Below are positions 38,714 to 51,880 of a stretch of 64,000 nucleotides of DNA, piece after piece. Below the pieces are notes generated by a model that was not told the origin of the DNA, made no database searches, and saw nothing but the letters and a program-made list of their open reading frames with translations. How positions within the stretch are numbered: the stretch's first letter is position 1; every line of letters begins with the position of its first letter. The DNA is taken from NCBI GenBank assembly GCA_034769895.1, contig CM068372.1, forward strand, positions 377,990,910-378,054,909. The letters are read 5' to 3'. The stretch comes from Magicicada septendecula. Its lineage: Eukaryota; Arthropoda; Insecta; Hemiptera; Cicadidae. The position numbers and the translations under genes are program-made.

Positions 38714-40992
38714 TTTCGTAAAGTGGCAAGAACTAATTATTCTACGATTAGTATTTACTACTATACAACGCTATATCATTTTACACAAACATAACAATAT
38801 GAATAAATCGTATTCTTACACGTTTATTAATAAACAATTAAAATGAGATGACAAAGGTTGTCATTTTACATAGAGAGAGAGAGAAATCTCACACAGTCTT
38901 ACAGATGCTTACGGCAAAATATTCCCCCTTCGGTTATCAACACATGAACAGACACGCTTCAAATAACAATACACCACACAAGAAGGGTGACCGATTGTTC
39001 TCACTCTAACTGGGGAGACCGACTACGATAATATTAAACAATCGCCAACAGGAAATTTACATGTCCGAGATTGTCGTGAATGGGGTACGTTTATGAATGG
39101 GACTTTCAACAAGTACCTACATGGTTTGTTTACATTGGATTATATGTTACTCTTACTTTACACATATCATATTTACTAATAAAATTATCTATACTATATT
39201 ACTATAATATTAATTATTAATTTTTTATCTTATTTAAATTTCTGACACATATTAAAATACACGAGTAAATAAATCAACAGCTTATGAATAGGGACACAAT
39301 TACTGTTTAGCAACACAAGTCACAAAAATTTTTTAATTTTGTTATTTGTAGCAAAATTTAAACTAATTAGCAGAGTGGCGCATCTTATAACCTCTTCTTT
39401 AGAGTTATAACGGAGGGAACCCAAAATAATTGGTTCTGCCAATTATTTCAGGCTGCCTTATTCGATACGAGCTGAAATTTAAATCAGAACAACACACAGT
39501 AAGACATACAAGGAATCAGGGAAGGTGAAACTGTTGATTTGTATACTCAGTATATGTGTGTAACAAGAAGACTTGCTTTATTAAACATTTGAAATATAAC
39601 ATTTACTCCAAAGAACAGATCCCATGACGTTATTAATTAAATTAGTAAAATTAAGTGAAATGCTTTATTTAGAATATGGGATCACAACAAATTTATCTAG
39701 CTATACCCCCGGATCCGGGTAACCATTGGTATTTAGTCTCTAATCTTTTAATTATATTTAATTCAAAATTTTATCTTGCAAGACCTTTACCTTTTTGCTT
39801 CATATATCTTCCATTAGAAGAATGGTATTAATAACACTACGTTACGTTAATATCTAAATTGTTACAATTGAATGATATTGAATAGTTACAATTAAATTCT
39901 CAAATTTAAGTTTTTATAGTCTTATAAAATCAATCGTCTCAGTAAGTCTCTTAAATAGAGTATTGTGTTACAAAAAATATTATCATTATTCCTCGATAGA
40001 CGTGCTATCGAGTCACCTCTATTTTTTTTGGATGTAGTAATCGCCTCCATGTGGTTCCGTCTTGGGAGTCCTAAAACGTCGTCCTCGTCTTGGTCTGGCC
40101 TCTGTTGTTCATGGCTTAATACGCCTGCAGGATAGGTAGAGTCTTCTACACAGATACTCGTTGATTCTCAGATGTCTCGAACTGCATCATCGGTAGGGTA
40201 TACTAGAGTTCTCATTTAGATGGTCCATGACCACAGGTCAGATGTTGAAAAGATTCGTCCATCGGTGAAGATTGCAGTCATCGTTTTTTCTTTATTAACA
40301 CTCGTCGTTTGTAGTTACATCTTTCTTCTTGTTACAAAGTTTTTGGAATTTTCTTTTTGTTAACGTTACATGTTACACTTGTTGTAACGGTTAGTAAAAT
40401 ACAAAATAATAATTAATTAATCCACACTAACAACAAATTGTATAACTTTTGAACAGAGCATTTTGCTCGTGCGTCTGCACAGCTGGGCGTCGTCATCGCA
40501 AGAGAGCGATTTTTCGTCCGCTACCCTCGTACATGACGAGAGAGAGAGTGGGGTGTTTATTCCGCGAGCATATATAGTTCCTGTTTTCTCTTTAAATAAA
40601 CTTTTTATTTATACAAACTATCGCTAGATAAAAATACATCATTTAAATTAATTGTTTTAGTTACTATCTGTGTCTACAGATACTTTAATTATTAACATTA
40701 GTTTACTCTATTATTTTTTAATTACAGTAGACTCGGAAAACATGTCGAGTCTGGTATCAACAGGTAGGCGCTTGATAGCAAGCAAAGGGTTAAATACGAA
40801 CATAATAATTATTTACAATATGCCTTTTCTTTATGGATACTTTGCCCTTATTAATTACTTCTTCCATTCACACTTAGTACCTACATGTTTTTATTATTAT
40901 TATTGTGAGATTTAAATGGTCAATTGTACGCAACCTTAATTAATTAAATTTTTTTTTTTAATTCTGTAAATGTCACAATTTAAATCGTCACA
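38714..40992 (-). repeat. LTR plus leader between pol and second gag
   Basis: Right boundary: on the minus strand the pol stop codon is followed by the purine-rich AAGGAGGCGGAG and then TATGTGACG, so the LTR probably begins TGTGACG at 40992. The same block occurs at 61742-64000, where the window ends before the LTR edge. The left LTR edge and primer-binding site were not located. Notable sub-features: a 10-bp hairpin (aaataattgg / ccaattattt) near 39425-39448 and a TATA-like catatatag near 40567. Confidence 0.6.
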
Positions 40993-41004
40993 TACTCCGC
41001 CTCC

Positions 41005-43332
41005 TTACCAACACAGACTCCTAACATTTTGGTCAGCTATGTACCGAGAGTATGCTTGGGGAGTTCCGTGTGAAATACTTATGTTTCGCAAATACCTCTC
41101 AGCTATATTACCTTGCGGACGATACTCGGTAGTGGTAATGTGGTTTATACCTAGTTTGAAATACATGTTCCTGAATTCCTTGGACTTAAACTGTGGTCCG
41201 TTATCCGACACTAGATGGACTGGAATACCGAAATCTTTGAATAATCTATTCTGTAAAATGCTTACTGTTGTCGTAGCTAAAGCTCGCCGCATGGGGTACA
41301 TCCAGACGAATTTACTAAACGAATCTACGCAAATTAGTAACATAGTATTTCCTGACTTGGAACGTGGGTAGGGTCCAGAAAAGTCTAAATAAATTTTGGA
41401 AAATGGGGTGGCAGGAATCTCAGATAGTAACTGACTTATTTGGCTGTTTCTCGTTGGTTTGCTGAGTGCACACAACTTACACCTTTTTACAAAGTTAGCA
41501 ATCTCACTGTTCATATTTTCCCAGTGATATTCTCTCCAAATCCGATGTATGGTTTTATTTATTCCCATATGTGCTCCAATGGTGGAAGAGTGATAATATT
41601 CCATTAGCATAGGTTTAATAATATCCGGGGCGATGATACGCAAATATTTTCCGTTAGCTATTCTACAACATAATACTTTCTTATTTAATAGGTATTTTTC
41701 AGACTTGTTTCCTTTTTCAAGTTGTTTGATGATCGGACTCAAACGTGGGTCTTGTTGTTGGTAATGGGCTAAATCCGTAAATGCAAGAGGAAATTCGGTA
41801 ATTAACGCATTAATAATAGGTGTCTCTCTACTCTTGTTTTCGTAATTATTACTACTAGGCTGGAACATACGTGACAGGGTATCGGCAACTACGTTTTGGG
41901 TGCCTCTAATATGTTGTACTTTGAATTTAAAACAATTTAATCTCAATACCCATCTTCCGATTCGACCTAATTGTTTTGGGTGGTTTAGTAGCCAGGATAA
42001 AGCTTGATTATCTGTTTCTAGCAAAAACTCTTTATGTTCTAAAAATGGTTTGAACTTCTCAAACGCAAAAACGATAGCTAAGCATTCTAATTCGTATGCG
42101 GAGTATTTCTTTTCTTGGTCCGTCAGGGTGCGTGAAGCGTAACTAATTGGTAATCGAGAGTTATCTACTTCCTGATAAATTACTGCACCTAGGGCTACAC
42201 TTGAACTGTCGGTTTGCACAACAAACGGTTTACTAAAATCGGCTAATTGTAGTACGGGGGGCGATATGATGCTTTCCTTTAATTTCTCAAATGCGGTTTG
42301 GCGTTGCTCATTCCACTCAAATTTTACTCCCTTCTTTCTTAAAGTATTTAGTGGTGCTGCGATTTCGGCTAGATGTGGGATATACTTGTGGAAATAATTT
42401 ATCATTCCTAAAAATCGAGCAATTCCTTTCGCATCCCGCGGTGGTAAAAATTCTCTGATAGCACGGGTTCGCTCTGGGTCTATGCTTACCTTTCCGTTGG
42501 CTTTCACGATGTGACCTAAAAAGGAGAATTGTGTCACAGCAAAATTTACTTTACTGGGGTTTACAGTTAATCCAGCTTTCTCTAATCGTGATAATACTTC
42601 ACGTATATGTGCAAGATGTTGTTCCATTGTCTCGCTGTAAATAACAATATCGTCTAGGTAGTGGTACACATATTTAAACTTTATGTCGTGAAATAATTTT
42701 TCTAACAATCTGCTACATACAGAACTACCTTGGGAAATACCAAAAGGTACCCTAGTAAATTGGTATAGGTTGAAAGGCACGGCAAAAGCGGTGAGACGTT
42801 TCGATTCTTCTGAAAGTGGTATCTGATGAAAAGCCTGATTCAAATCCATAATGGTAAAAATTTTTGCTTTCGTAAAATAATGAAAAGCACTGTGGATGTC
42901 GGGAAGTGGAATGGATTCAAATTCTATCCGTTTATTTAGTTGTCTATAGTCTACAACTAATCTATGTTTATCGTTGCTTTTGGGTACTAAAAACGCAGGG
43001 GATGAATAAGATGAAGTAGAGGGTTCGATGGCTCCTTGTTCTAATAGTTTATTAATTTGGTTCCTCATTACTTCCATTTTTGGCGGTGATAACTTGTATG
43101 GAGCTAAACGTATTACTTTATTATCGCTCAAATTTATCTTATACTCTATCAGATCCGTCAGTCCTAACTTTGGGGTGAGCACATTGGAGAATTGATTTAT
43201 TAACTTTTGTATGTTACGTCTATCTTTACTTTCTAGATGACCTAATTCACATTCGTGATGCTTTAGATGAGAAGAAGTAGTGCTAGTACTTTCTCTGTTA
43301 TTTGAATTATCCTCTAAGTTATATTTCCGTTG
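41005..43332 (-). pseudogene. pol: Gypsy Pol: reverse transcriptase, RNase H, truncated integrase
   Basis: Continuous frame of about 775 codons ending at 41005; it extends upstream of the GTG at 43182 to the insertion edge at 43332. Numbering from that GTG: RT has IMDLNQAFHQI (Asp 113) and YLDDIVIYS (Asp 177-178). RNase H has TDSSSVALGA (Asp 325), YELECLAI, TDNQALSW (Asp 391) and ADTLSR (Asp 434). Integrase has the H-x6-H...C-x2-C zinc module (531-571), YLDFSG (Asp 600), VSDNGPQF (Asp 660) and NIAERY (Glu 695). After the catalytic Glu only about 30 residues remain, so the integrase C-terminal domain is missing. Upstream it is cut from the protease by the insertion at 43336-47722 and lies in a different frame. 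Non-functional as a polyprotein. Confidence 0.93.
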
Positions 43333-43335
43333 TTA

Positions 43336-46300
43336 TCATCAATATATATATATTGATGGTTACATTAGTTACAAGTAATACTGTGTATATTTTGCTGTCT
43401 TGTGTTTCTCCTTAAAGCCACACTGCTGGGCTAGCCAACTTGTAATATAATAAAATTACAAGTTTAAGTTATGTATTTCTTGTTGTATTGATGTTAGGTG
43501 TTTTCGTGTGGTTGTAGACACGCACCGGTGCCTACTATAATGTTGGTTATAAAAGGTGTAATTTGCAATCGTAACTGTCACTGGTGTTAATGTTTTGCTG
43601 TTGTAAGTACGCCGTAATAATTCACTCTTCTTATTAAAATATAGTCCGCGCACTTGTGGTGTATCTGATTTACTTACCACTGTTGAAATTCAAATTCTAT
43701 CTTGTGGCGTTCCGTCTGAAATACATTCACTTCAAACACAATAGAAAAAATATTCAATTTGAATATTTAACATGTTTTCACACACAGTAATAAATGCAGC
43801 AATATCTGATAAGTATATTGATTTATACTAATACTTTTTGAATTCTTCCGCCACCTGTCAGAATTGATTAAAAATAATGAATGAATCTACTTTTAATAAA
43901 ATGATACTCTTGTTATGGTAATAAAAATTATAGGTTTATTAACAAGTTATTAAGTGAGAATATCTTTAACAAACAAAACAATAATTAACAACCCTTTCAA
44001 TTGCTGATTACAAAATAAAACTTCAAATGAAACTCTATCTGATCTCTCAAGGCTCTGGTATACCTGTTGTTGTTACAATAATTTTACTGTACAGGTTATG
44101 TTGTTTTAATTCAGTATATACCATATTCCGTTAAGGTTCTTGGAGATATCATGATACCAGACTCAAGATGTACTATAATTAATTATTTAGGATTAACAAT
44201 ATTAACTGATAATTGAACAAAATATAAAATTTAAAATTGGTATCATATTTCTGATGTTTACAAAAATTATCGTACGCCGGTATGCGCACGCATCTTTACT
44301 TTAGTATTGTGGTTAGGCTGTATGACTTGTACAGCATTTAACAAGTATTACTTTTAGTTAATAATTAGTTTCAAAATAATTTGTTCACAAGAGAAAAATT
44401 TCTAATAAAAAAAAACTCTTGTTTGCAATGTACTTTAATTTGCATGTTAATTGAGAACAATTCGGTAATGTCATCATAACAAGCTACCGTAATGGTTTCT
44501 GAGGTTAAGAATGACCGTTATTTTTATAAGGATAAGTTTGTCTTATTAACTAATATTACTTATGCTATACAGGTAAACATATTATTTTTTAATAAGTTTT
44601 AACATAGGATTATCAGAATTATGTTTGATACAATTAATAAAATAAATTCTGAAATAACGAAATATTCAACAAATACGTTTTATCAAGTAAGCGTCTAAAT
44701 GCACTCGTATTTATCAATAATTATCTTTAAGCATTATTTTTTTACATCGTTATAATTTATTAAAATATTTTTTATAATATTTTAATAATGTTGTGTTAAA
44801 TCTCCTTTAAATTCTGATAACTTAGTTGTTGATTTCCGATACGCTGCATAATGACTTGCGTAGTATCGAAAATTCGAAATTGGCTAAACTCTTATTTTTC
44901 TTTTAAGTATTGTTTAATTGAAATTGTACTCCCTGTTTCTTAATTAAAAAATTCACTCGCAAATAGATCGATATTGTACACTGATCTACTTGATAAAAAT
45001 AACACAAATCCGCACTGTTGCACTCGTTAGTAAATGTGTAGTATTAGGTTAGTGTATGTATATTGTACTTGAGTAAAACATGTCGCGCACTAATTTAAAA
45101 ATATACTTTTTCTGGTCTGGAGTGGCGTGGCTTGTTCCTTAGGTGTTCGATCGTAGACTGTCATGTACCTCGAGAGCATCTCTCGCTCGTCTGATGAACT
45201 TCATTCATTCCATTGGTTGGTTTTTGATAGTCTCTGACCCAAAAGTCCTATATTTTATTAAAATATTTAATTTTTAGTCAAAATCGATTTTGGGTTGGAG
45301 ACTTTTTCACGTCATCGACGGTACAAATTTTTAGTTCGAAAGTTAAAAACTATCACAACTTCCTTATTATACGTCCCATCGTTAATCGGTTTATATCACT
45401 GAACTCAGGGCGTTTTGCTTATTAAAATAAGTCCAAACACGCTTATTTTCTGTTCACTATCAATATTATTATATTGATTTTATTTATTATTTTTGGTACG
45501 TCTTATCTTTATAAGTTCGTATTACCAGATTTTTCTTAAATCTAATATAACATTTCTTATTTAAACACTTCGAGTCTATATCTCATTTGGTTTAAGTTAC
45601 AATTTGTGAAAAACTATTTCCTACACAATTTTCGCTATGGTGTTACTCAGCGTCCATGTTGGATTTTTCACAAACATGCTTATTATTAAATATCCTTATC
45701 TAAAATGAACATATTATTACCTAGTATTACTAACAATGACTATTTACATACTTTTTTACTATAATATTGGTGTATTACCGTGGTCAATTCAGTATTTACA
45801 TCATTTTAAACCTCTCACATAATGCTTATACAACTTTTCATCTTGTTTTCTATTTTTATTACATAGATTATATTATTTAATTGTTATAATTAGTGTACAT
45901 ACACAATAATTAATCTGCTATATTCAATGGTCATCTTTTAATAAACTCAGAACCTCCTAATTATTCAGTAGTGGCTCTGTCTATGTTGTGTCATGACATT
46001 ATAGGTATTTATTTTGTTTAATATAATAACAAAAGTATTATTGTCCTATTTGGATTGTATTCCTAAAGTAGCATTGGATATCAATCTAACTTTTAGTAAT
46101 GTTTCCAATTACTTTTACATAGGTTTACTAGTTATATTTTTCATAACTAGCTGGTTGGTCATTGTTTGTTTACCTCTGTCCTTTTTTCACATTGGACATT
46201 TGGTTTTCAAATGTTTATGTACAATATGATTGTTTTAGTGGTCATTATTTGTTCTCAAAGTAGCTCTGAGATTTCCTCTTGCTACTGGTAATAATTGTAA

Positions 46301-47722
46301 TACCTTGTTCTCAATATTTAATGCAGTATTTTCTTTAACTAACTTGCTATACACTGGTTTAGCTTACATTTGGTCATATATACATGGTTATTTTGTTTAC
46401 AATAATTCAGTCATAATACTGTTCTTAACATGTTCAAAACTTGTTCTCAAAGTATTATCATATATTCCTTTCACTACTGGTACTATTCTGATAAACATTT
46501 ACATTAGTTTTAATACTGTAGTTTGCTTAACTAAATTGGTACATTGTCTTATTTCTGTCTTTGACTGTGTCACTATGTCTGACTTGTTTTGTTTACATTG
46601 TTTTGTCTTATACATTATATTGTTTCTTTATATTTACTTGATGATCATATATTTATACTAATATGTATCATTTTCTGTTATAATAGGTTACTTCCTTGTG
46701 GGTATTGTAACAATGTATCATCGGTTTTAGTGCAGTATCTACCTACACCTAAACTGACTCCATTATGGTATATTAACATAATACCTTAACTAATTTGTTA
46801 CAAATGTTTACAACTCCTTCTAATACACTAATACAAATCTTTCTTATATTACTTACAATGTTTTTCTCTGGTCAATTGTGGAATCTAAATTCCTGTCATG
46901 TTTGACACTTAACAAATATTCTCTATTTGTTGTCAGTTTTTTGATATAAACAATAATATGATTGTTTTATATGTTCTGATCTGGTGGTCTTATAACTATG
47001 TGTGTTGGTCACAACTTTGTTAAATCAGTCACACTCATTGTTTGTGTTTATTTGACTATTTTTTAACCTTTGTTGCCTCATCATGAAATTAACCTATTTT
47101 TTCACACTGTAAACTTCCTCACTGTAATTGTTTGTGTGGTTTTCAGTTGAAATGATCAGTTATTCACCGGTTTCACATTTGTATTAAGTACACTTTTATT
47201 GTTTGTGTTTCTTTAAATGATCACACTGGTTTTCATATCACACTTATAGTTATTTCTTTTGTCACTGACTGTTTCTTCTTTAAAATATATATGGTTCATT
47301 GATTCCTTACGTCTTTGGTTTCTCTTCATCCTTCTTCTTGGTCCTTCTTCTTTCTTCTTAATTCCAAATTTCATGGTAGTCGCTGTTTTCATTTTATTTC
47401 CATTGTCGTTGTAGCTTGATGATCCTTGTCTCGTTGATTCCCCTCACTGCTGGATATTATTTTCATTGATTCCCCTCACTGCTGGATCCTATTGGGTCTA
47501 TTTATTAGTATTTTGTTTTGGTCTTGTGTCATTTTCTTTTTACGTTTTATAATTAAGGTTGACATATTCACATTCTTGTCTTCATTGTTGGATTCTTCTA
47601 TTATTAGTTTTGTAGATACACAACTTATATACTTATCTTTGTTCATTTAAATATGTTCCCATGTCTCTTATCATACTTGACGTCATATATATTTATAGTA
47701 TGTAACTACCATATTTTGGTAC
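43336..47722. mobile_element. Unidentified 4.4-kb AT-rich insertion in pol
   Basis: TGTTA occurs at both borders (43331-43335 and 47723-47727) and removal would bring the protease end next to the RT start. It begins tcatcaatatat with a short palindrome (atcaatatatatatattgat) and ends ttttggtac. Both ends have a ggt-ttacat-like motif in inverted orientation (ggttacatta near 43362; tatgtaactacc near 47699), but no clean terminal repeats. ORFs at 46014-46789 are hydrophobic, AT-driven and without motifs. A 25-bp duplication (gattcccctcactgctggat) lies at about 47436-47486. Element class unknown. Confidence 0.55.
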
Positions 47723-47724
47723 TG

Positions 47725-48121
47725 TTACACCGTGAACGATCGAATCCAAAGTAAAATTTCTTATCATGAATATTTAGAATTATGCCTGTTTTACTGATAA
47801 AATCGGCTCCCAATATTAACTCGGGTCCTAATTCGTCGCTTACTAACATTGGAAAATACCACGTCAAATGTTTTATTTTAACTTTACACGTGATGATAAG
47901 TTTTATTATTAAGTTTTGTTTGTTAGCGGTTGAGCATTTAATGTTTACAGATTGACTGCGTTTTACTAAATTATGTTTAAATAACTTATTGGCGAGGTCA
48001 TGACTAATTAAACTTCGCGTTGATCCGGAATCAATTAAACCAAGGGTGGATGTTACACCAAGGTCAACTTGTACATAAGGTAATTGACACTTACTGAAAT
48101 TACACTTATTAATAGCATTAC
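47725..48121 (-). pseudogene. Gypsy retropepsin (protease) domain, isolated by insertions
   Basis: Not an ATG-started ORF, but the minus-strand frame is open and reads QVDLGVTSTLGLIDSGSTRS, followed later by ELGPELILGADFISKTG. DSGS is the active-site motif of retroviral-type aspartic proteases, and ILGADF corresponds to the conserved ILG(R/A)D-type C-terminal strand. Cysteines upstream (KCNAINKC) may be linker. The left part of pol lies beyond element A (60227 onward) and the RT lies beyond the 4.4-kb insertion. The protease frame meets a TAG just after the insertion point if the insertion is ignored, so a frameshift or a natural frame change separates it from RT. Confidence 0.85.
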
Positions 48122-48125
48122 ATTT

Positions 48126-51068
48126 TGAAACCCCTACTTCATTTTGAGTAGTTAAAACAAAAAGAATATTTCTTTTTGTAAAGAGGGGCTACAAGTTAAT
48201 TAAAACTAGGCTAAGGCCTAGAGAAGCTAAAAATTGCGCTGGATCCAGTAAGACGGGACTTGCAATGAAAACTCAAGAATTAAATAATTAACAATCCCAT
48301 TTTATTATTCTATCTCATAATAACAATAATAAAAAACAACAGTGATTTATAATTCCCCTTTAAATGGTTAAATAAAGAAGTATACCCTCTCAACAAGGCC
48401 ACCTGAAAAATATTAACTGAATCCACGAAAATAATTGCTATGTCACCATCAATGAATTGAAAATTTAAAATAATCATTAACCTCAAAATAAAACTCCCAT
48501 TAAACTATTTATTAAAATATAAAATTTATATCATATGTTTCTTTTAAAATGCAGTATATAAATTGATGAAGGTAAATGATTTCATTCCCAGTTACTATTA
48601 ATAATTAAAATAATTACTCTATCAATTAAATGAACTTTAAAGGTGACACTTCCTATACTTGTTAAATAAAATAATTAATTTCCTTAAAGAAATGATCAGC
48701 CACGATTATTGAGATAGAATACTCGTCTACTGGTGTATATAAATTCTAATAATAAATCCCTATATCCCACCAAAAGTACAGTAATGCATAATATTTATAT
48801 ATATATATATATCCCCCAAAATGTACACAGAAATATACAGACATAACATGTTCCACAAGACGAATTACATTATACAATAGTATACAAATACATAAAGGTC
48901 TCTTGCCACGCCCTTTTTTATATTACCCTTCTGGTGTATATAAATTCTAAACTTCTTCTTTATAGGAATCCCAATTAGGATTAAAGATTTATTTCATAAA
49001 TGTACCCCCATGGTGTGGGTTAATTGCACGTCATGTGTATCATAAAGTATTGCATACAAATGTCCCCAGGACATTAAAAATTTAAAACCAAGTGCCTAAG
49101 TGGCTAAGTGCTAAAATACTTAATTAAGGTGAGAAATAAAAATTGTTTAAAATAATTAACGCCCCCCAGTTACCATGATTAATATAAAGAATTTATATAG
49201 ACTAAAATAGGGCCAAATAATGAAAAGAGAAAAATTGCACAATATTAGCACCTTATATAAAAAAATACATTTGTGTGTCAGAGACGGACATGTTCCTTCA
49301 ACTTATGACCAGTCTCAACAAATTTGTCTCACCAACCTTGTTTCGACAAACAAGTTGAAAAGTGTTTCGACATGCACAGCTTGGTTGAAACTAATTAAAA
49401 AAAAACACCTACCTCCCCAGTAATCTTTTATACAAATGACATAACCTGATTTTAAAAATAAGAGAAAATATATGTTTTTATGCCTAGTAAATTAAACTTG
49501 AGAAAATTACTAATAACAAAACTGACTTTAAATCTGTAGCGAAAGCCCTATAAAGAAATGAGTGGAAATCTAAGTTGGATGCTGTGTTGTAGACATGTCA
49601 GTCTCTGAACTGACAATTTACTATTCATATATAGAAATTTTACAATTAATTCTTAGTGTTCACACTAAACTGTCCCATCAATTGGGGATCCAAATGAATG
49701 TATACTTGAACGGTAAAACTGATGATTATGTATAACTGGTGCCATGTTGATTCTACGTGTGAATTATAAATGGTTATTTTTCACCTGCTTATGTGGCCAG
49801 AAGGATGATTTCTTATTTGTAACGTGGCGATCTTATGACCGGCATGTTGTTGTGGTCGTTGTGGTCTTATTCTCTTCGGTGTCGAGTGTGGAGCTTTTAA
49901 GATGTCATTCTTTCAGTCATGTAGCAGGACTTGTCTCTGTTCGGTGAACCCTGCTCACACATTACATATTTAGTGAGAGACCACACACAAATGCCCCCAC
50001 TGTTTGGACACCCTCCAAAATCATATATAAAAACAACACCTAGTTATGTTGTACATAATAAAACTTGGTAACATTATTTTGGCCAACATGCCTTACTTAA
50101 AAAAAATTCTCTAACAATGATTCTTTATAACGCTTTATAACTTAAACCTCACTGAATGTGAGTTGCTTTTGCAATACAATAATTTATCTTGGCTCTGTAA
50201 CATCTTATGAACTTATTACTTTGAGTGAAATTGAGGTTACCACGTGGTACGGAATTTATTTAAAACACATAGTTTTTTTTACTCTATAGAATCTGAGAAT
50301 ACTATTACTTTGAATGAGACATGATTTACGTTTAAAACGTGCCTGAGTAAGTTCCCAATTATATCTGTATAAAGTTTTACTGTCATTGTAGCAAAACTTT
50401 ATACCACTTAATGACGACGCATTGTGTAACAGGTTAAGTGCTCAACAGAATCTCGTTACATCAGCGTTAATGAAAGTTCAAAATTAATTATATTGTGGTT
50501 ATTGTACTTTAGGTATTAAGGCCGAGATTCTGACACTCCAATAATCAAGTTTTATTGGTTTATGAAAACTTTGCGAACAATTACGTATCTCACAATGCAT
50601 GCTTCGACAAGTGGGTGCTTACTCAAGCTTACTAAAAAAACGTTTTCTCCCGTGAAATTTAGTATATAAATAATATAATGAAATAAAAACTCACCGCAGT
50701 CGTTTAAGAAACTTATCTCATAGTTATAAGAAGAAGATGCTGGAATTCACACTTCTCTCCACCGAAAAAATTTTCCACGAGGCCATGAGTTAGGCTTCCA
50801 TCTAGAGACAAAAAAAAAAAAAAAACGGAACGCCGTACTCGTTTGGGTAACGAAAATCTCACCAGGCTGCAGCACTGTTGTTTAAAACTGCTGGAAAAAC
50901 TCAGCAGACGGCAACACCGATCAAACAGTGTAAAATCGAAAACGGTAGCCTCTCCTATCCGTGGGTAGAGAGCAGCACTCATTATTACTTTAATTTTTGT
51001 ACTGTCCTTACCGTCAAAACTGCCAATAAAATGACTGAACTTAGCGCTGAATCTTTTGACTCAGCACA
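48126..51068 (-). repeat. 3' LTR of element A (2943 bp)
   Basis: Near-identical to 57281-60226. Minus-strand start TGTGCTGAG, end GGGGTTTCA. An 89-codon frame (50713-50982) near the LTR start is followed downstream by CTGCGGTGAGTT, a splice-donor-like sequence that is also present in the solo LTR. The 67-codon frames at 49220 and 49744 are likely chance. Confidence 0.95.
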
Positions 51069-51876
51069 CCCTCACCCCAAAAGGGCAACATAGTTGCCCC
51101 AACGTTAAAGGCAAGGAGGGTACCCTGCAGTGTACCTCTCCCCAAAAGATACCGGTGGACGTCGTGGTTGGGTTGGCTCAGCTGAGCTTGCTCTCAGGAG
51201 AACAGAAATCAAAAAGGAAAATGAAAGAGACGAAAGAAGATATGTATTATGTAAGTGTGCGGGTGCTGCATGCTGACCTGATCAGAGTCCGCATACAGCA
51301 CAAGAGAGAGAGACAGCAAAAGACAAAAGAAAGATTCCTACCTACGTCTTCTGACCTCCTGAGGCTCGCCCACCGACTGAGACCCAACTTGATACCTACT
51401 TAGGACAACAACTACCCTCCCCTTTTTACTGGATTGAAAATCTCCACGCCAATGCAACCATCCTCATGCGACCCTCTCCGCCAGACCAACCCCACAGGAC
51501 CGCCCCAATACGTCACACTCTCTGGTGACCACCACCTACTCCTCCTGCTGCCACTCACACACGTGTCCGAAGACCAAAACAAGGTAACTAATACCTTGGT
51601 ATGTGAGCGCCCATAACTTTATTGTCCACATATGGACTGACCAGCCATATGCTAAAACAAGGCATCACATATCCTTGACATATCTAACTAGTCGTTAAAA
51701 AAAAACATCCCTATACTAGGGCGGACGGCCCCTATTAGCCGGACAGAGAAAACCGCATAGAGGGCACACGAACATCAATCCCTTCACTTGGTCTTCATTA
51801 CTGCAGAACTAACGAGGGGGTTTGCTTCAGCACAGCAATTTCGAACAACCTACTCCTTAAACCAAAATTAAACTAC
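51069..51876 (-). other. Non-coding 3' interior of element A
   Basis: Homologous to 15805-15290 and neighbouring sequence of element B. Begins, next to the LTR, with a polypurine tract (CTTTTGGGGTGAGGG on the minus strand). Frames such as 51056-51403 and 51434-51616 carry no recognised motif. Confidence 0.75.
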
Positions 51877-51880
51877 AACG

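Noticed and set aside
39360..39450. Primer-binding site of the Gypsy element near gtggcgcatc or ttctgcca
   Set aside because: Neither is adjacent to a credible TG...CA LTR edge in the correct orientation.
46014..46789. Possible membrane protein in the 4.4-kb insertion
   Set aside because: Hydrophobicity is explained by T-rich codons; the frames are short, overlapping and without a start context or family match.
43336..47722. Helitron (starts with TC)
   Set aside because: No CTRR end with preceding hairpin, and a 5-bp duplication is present, which Helitrons do not make.
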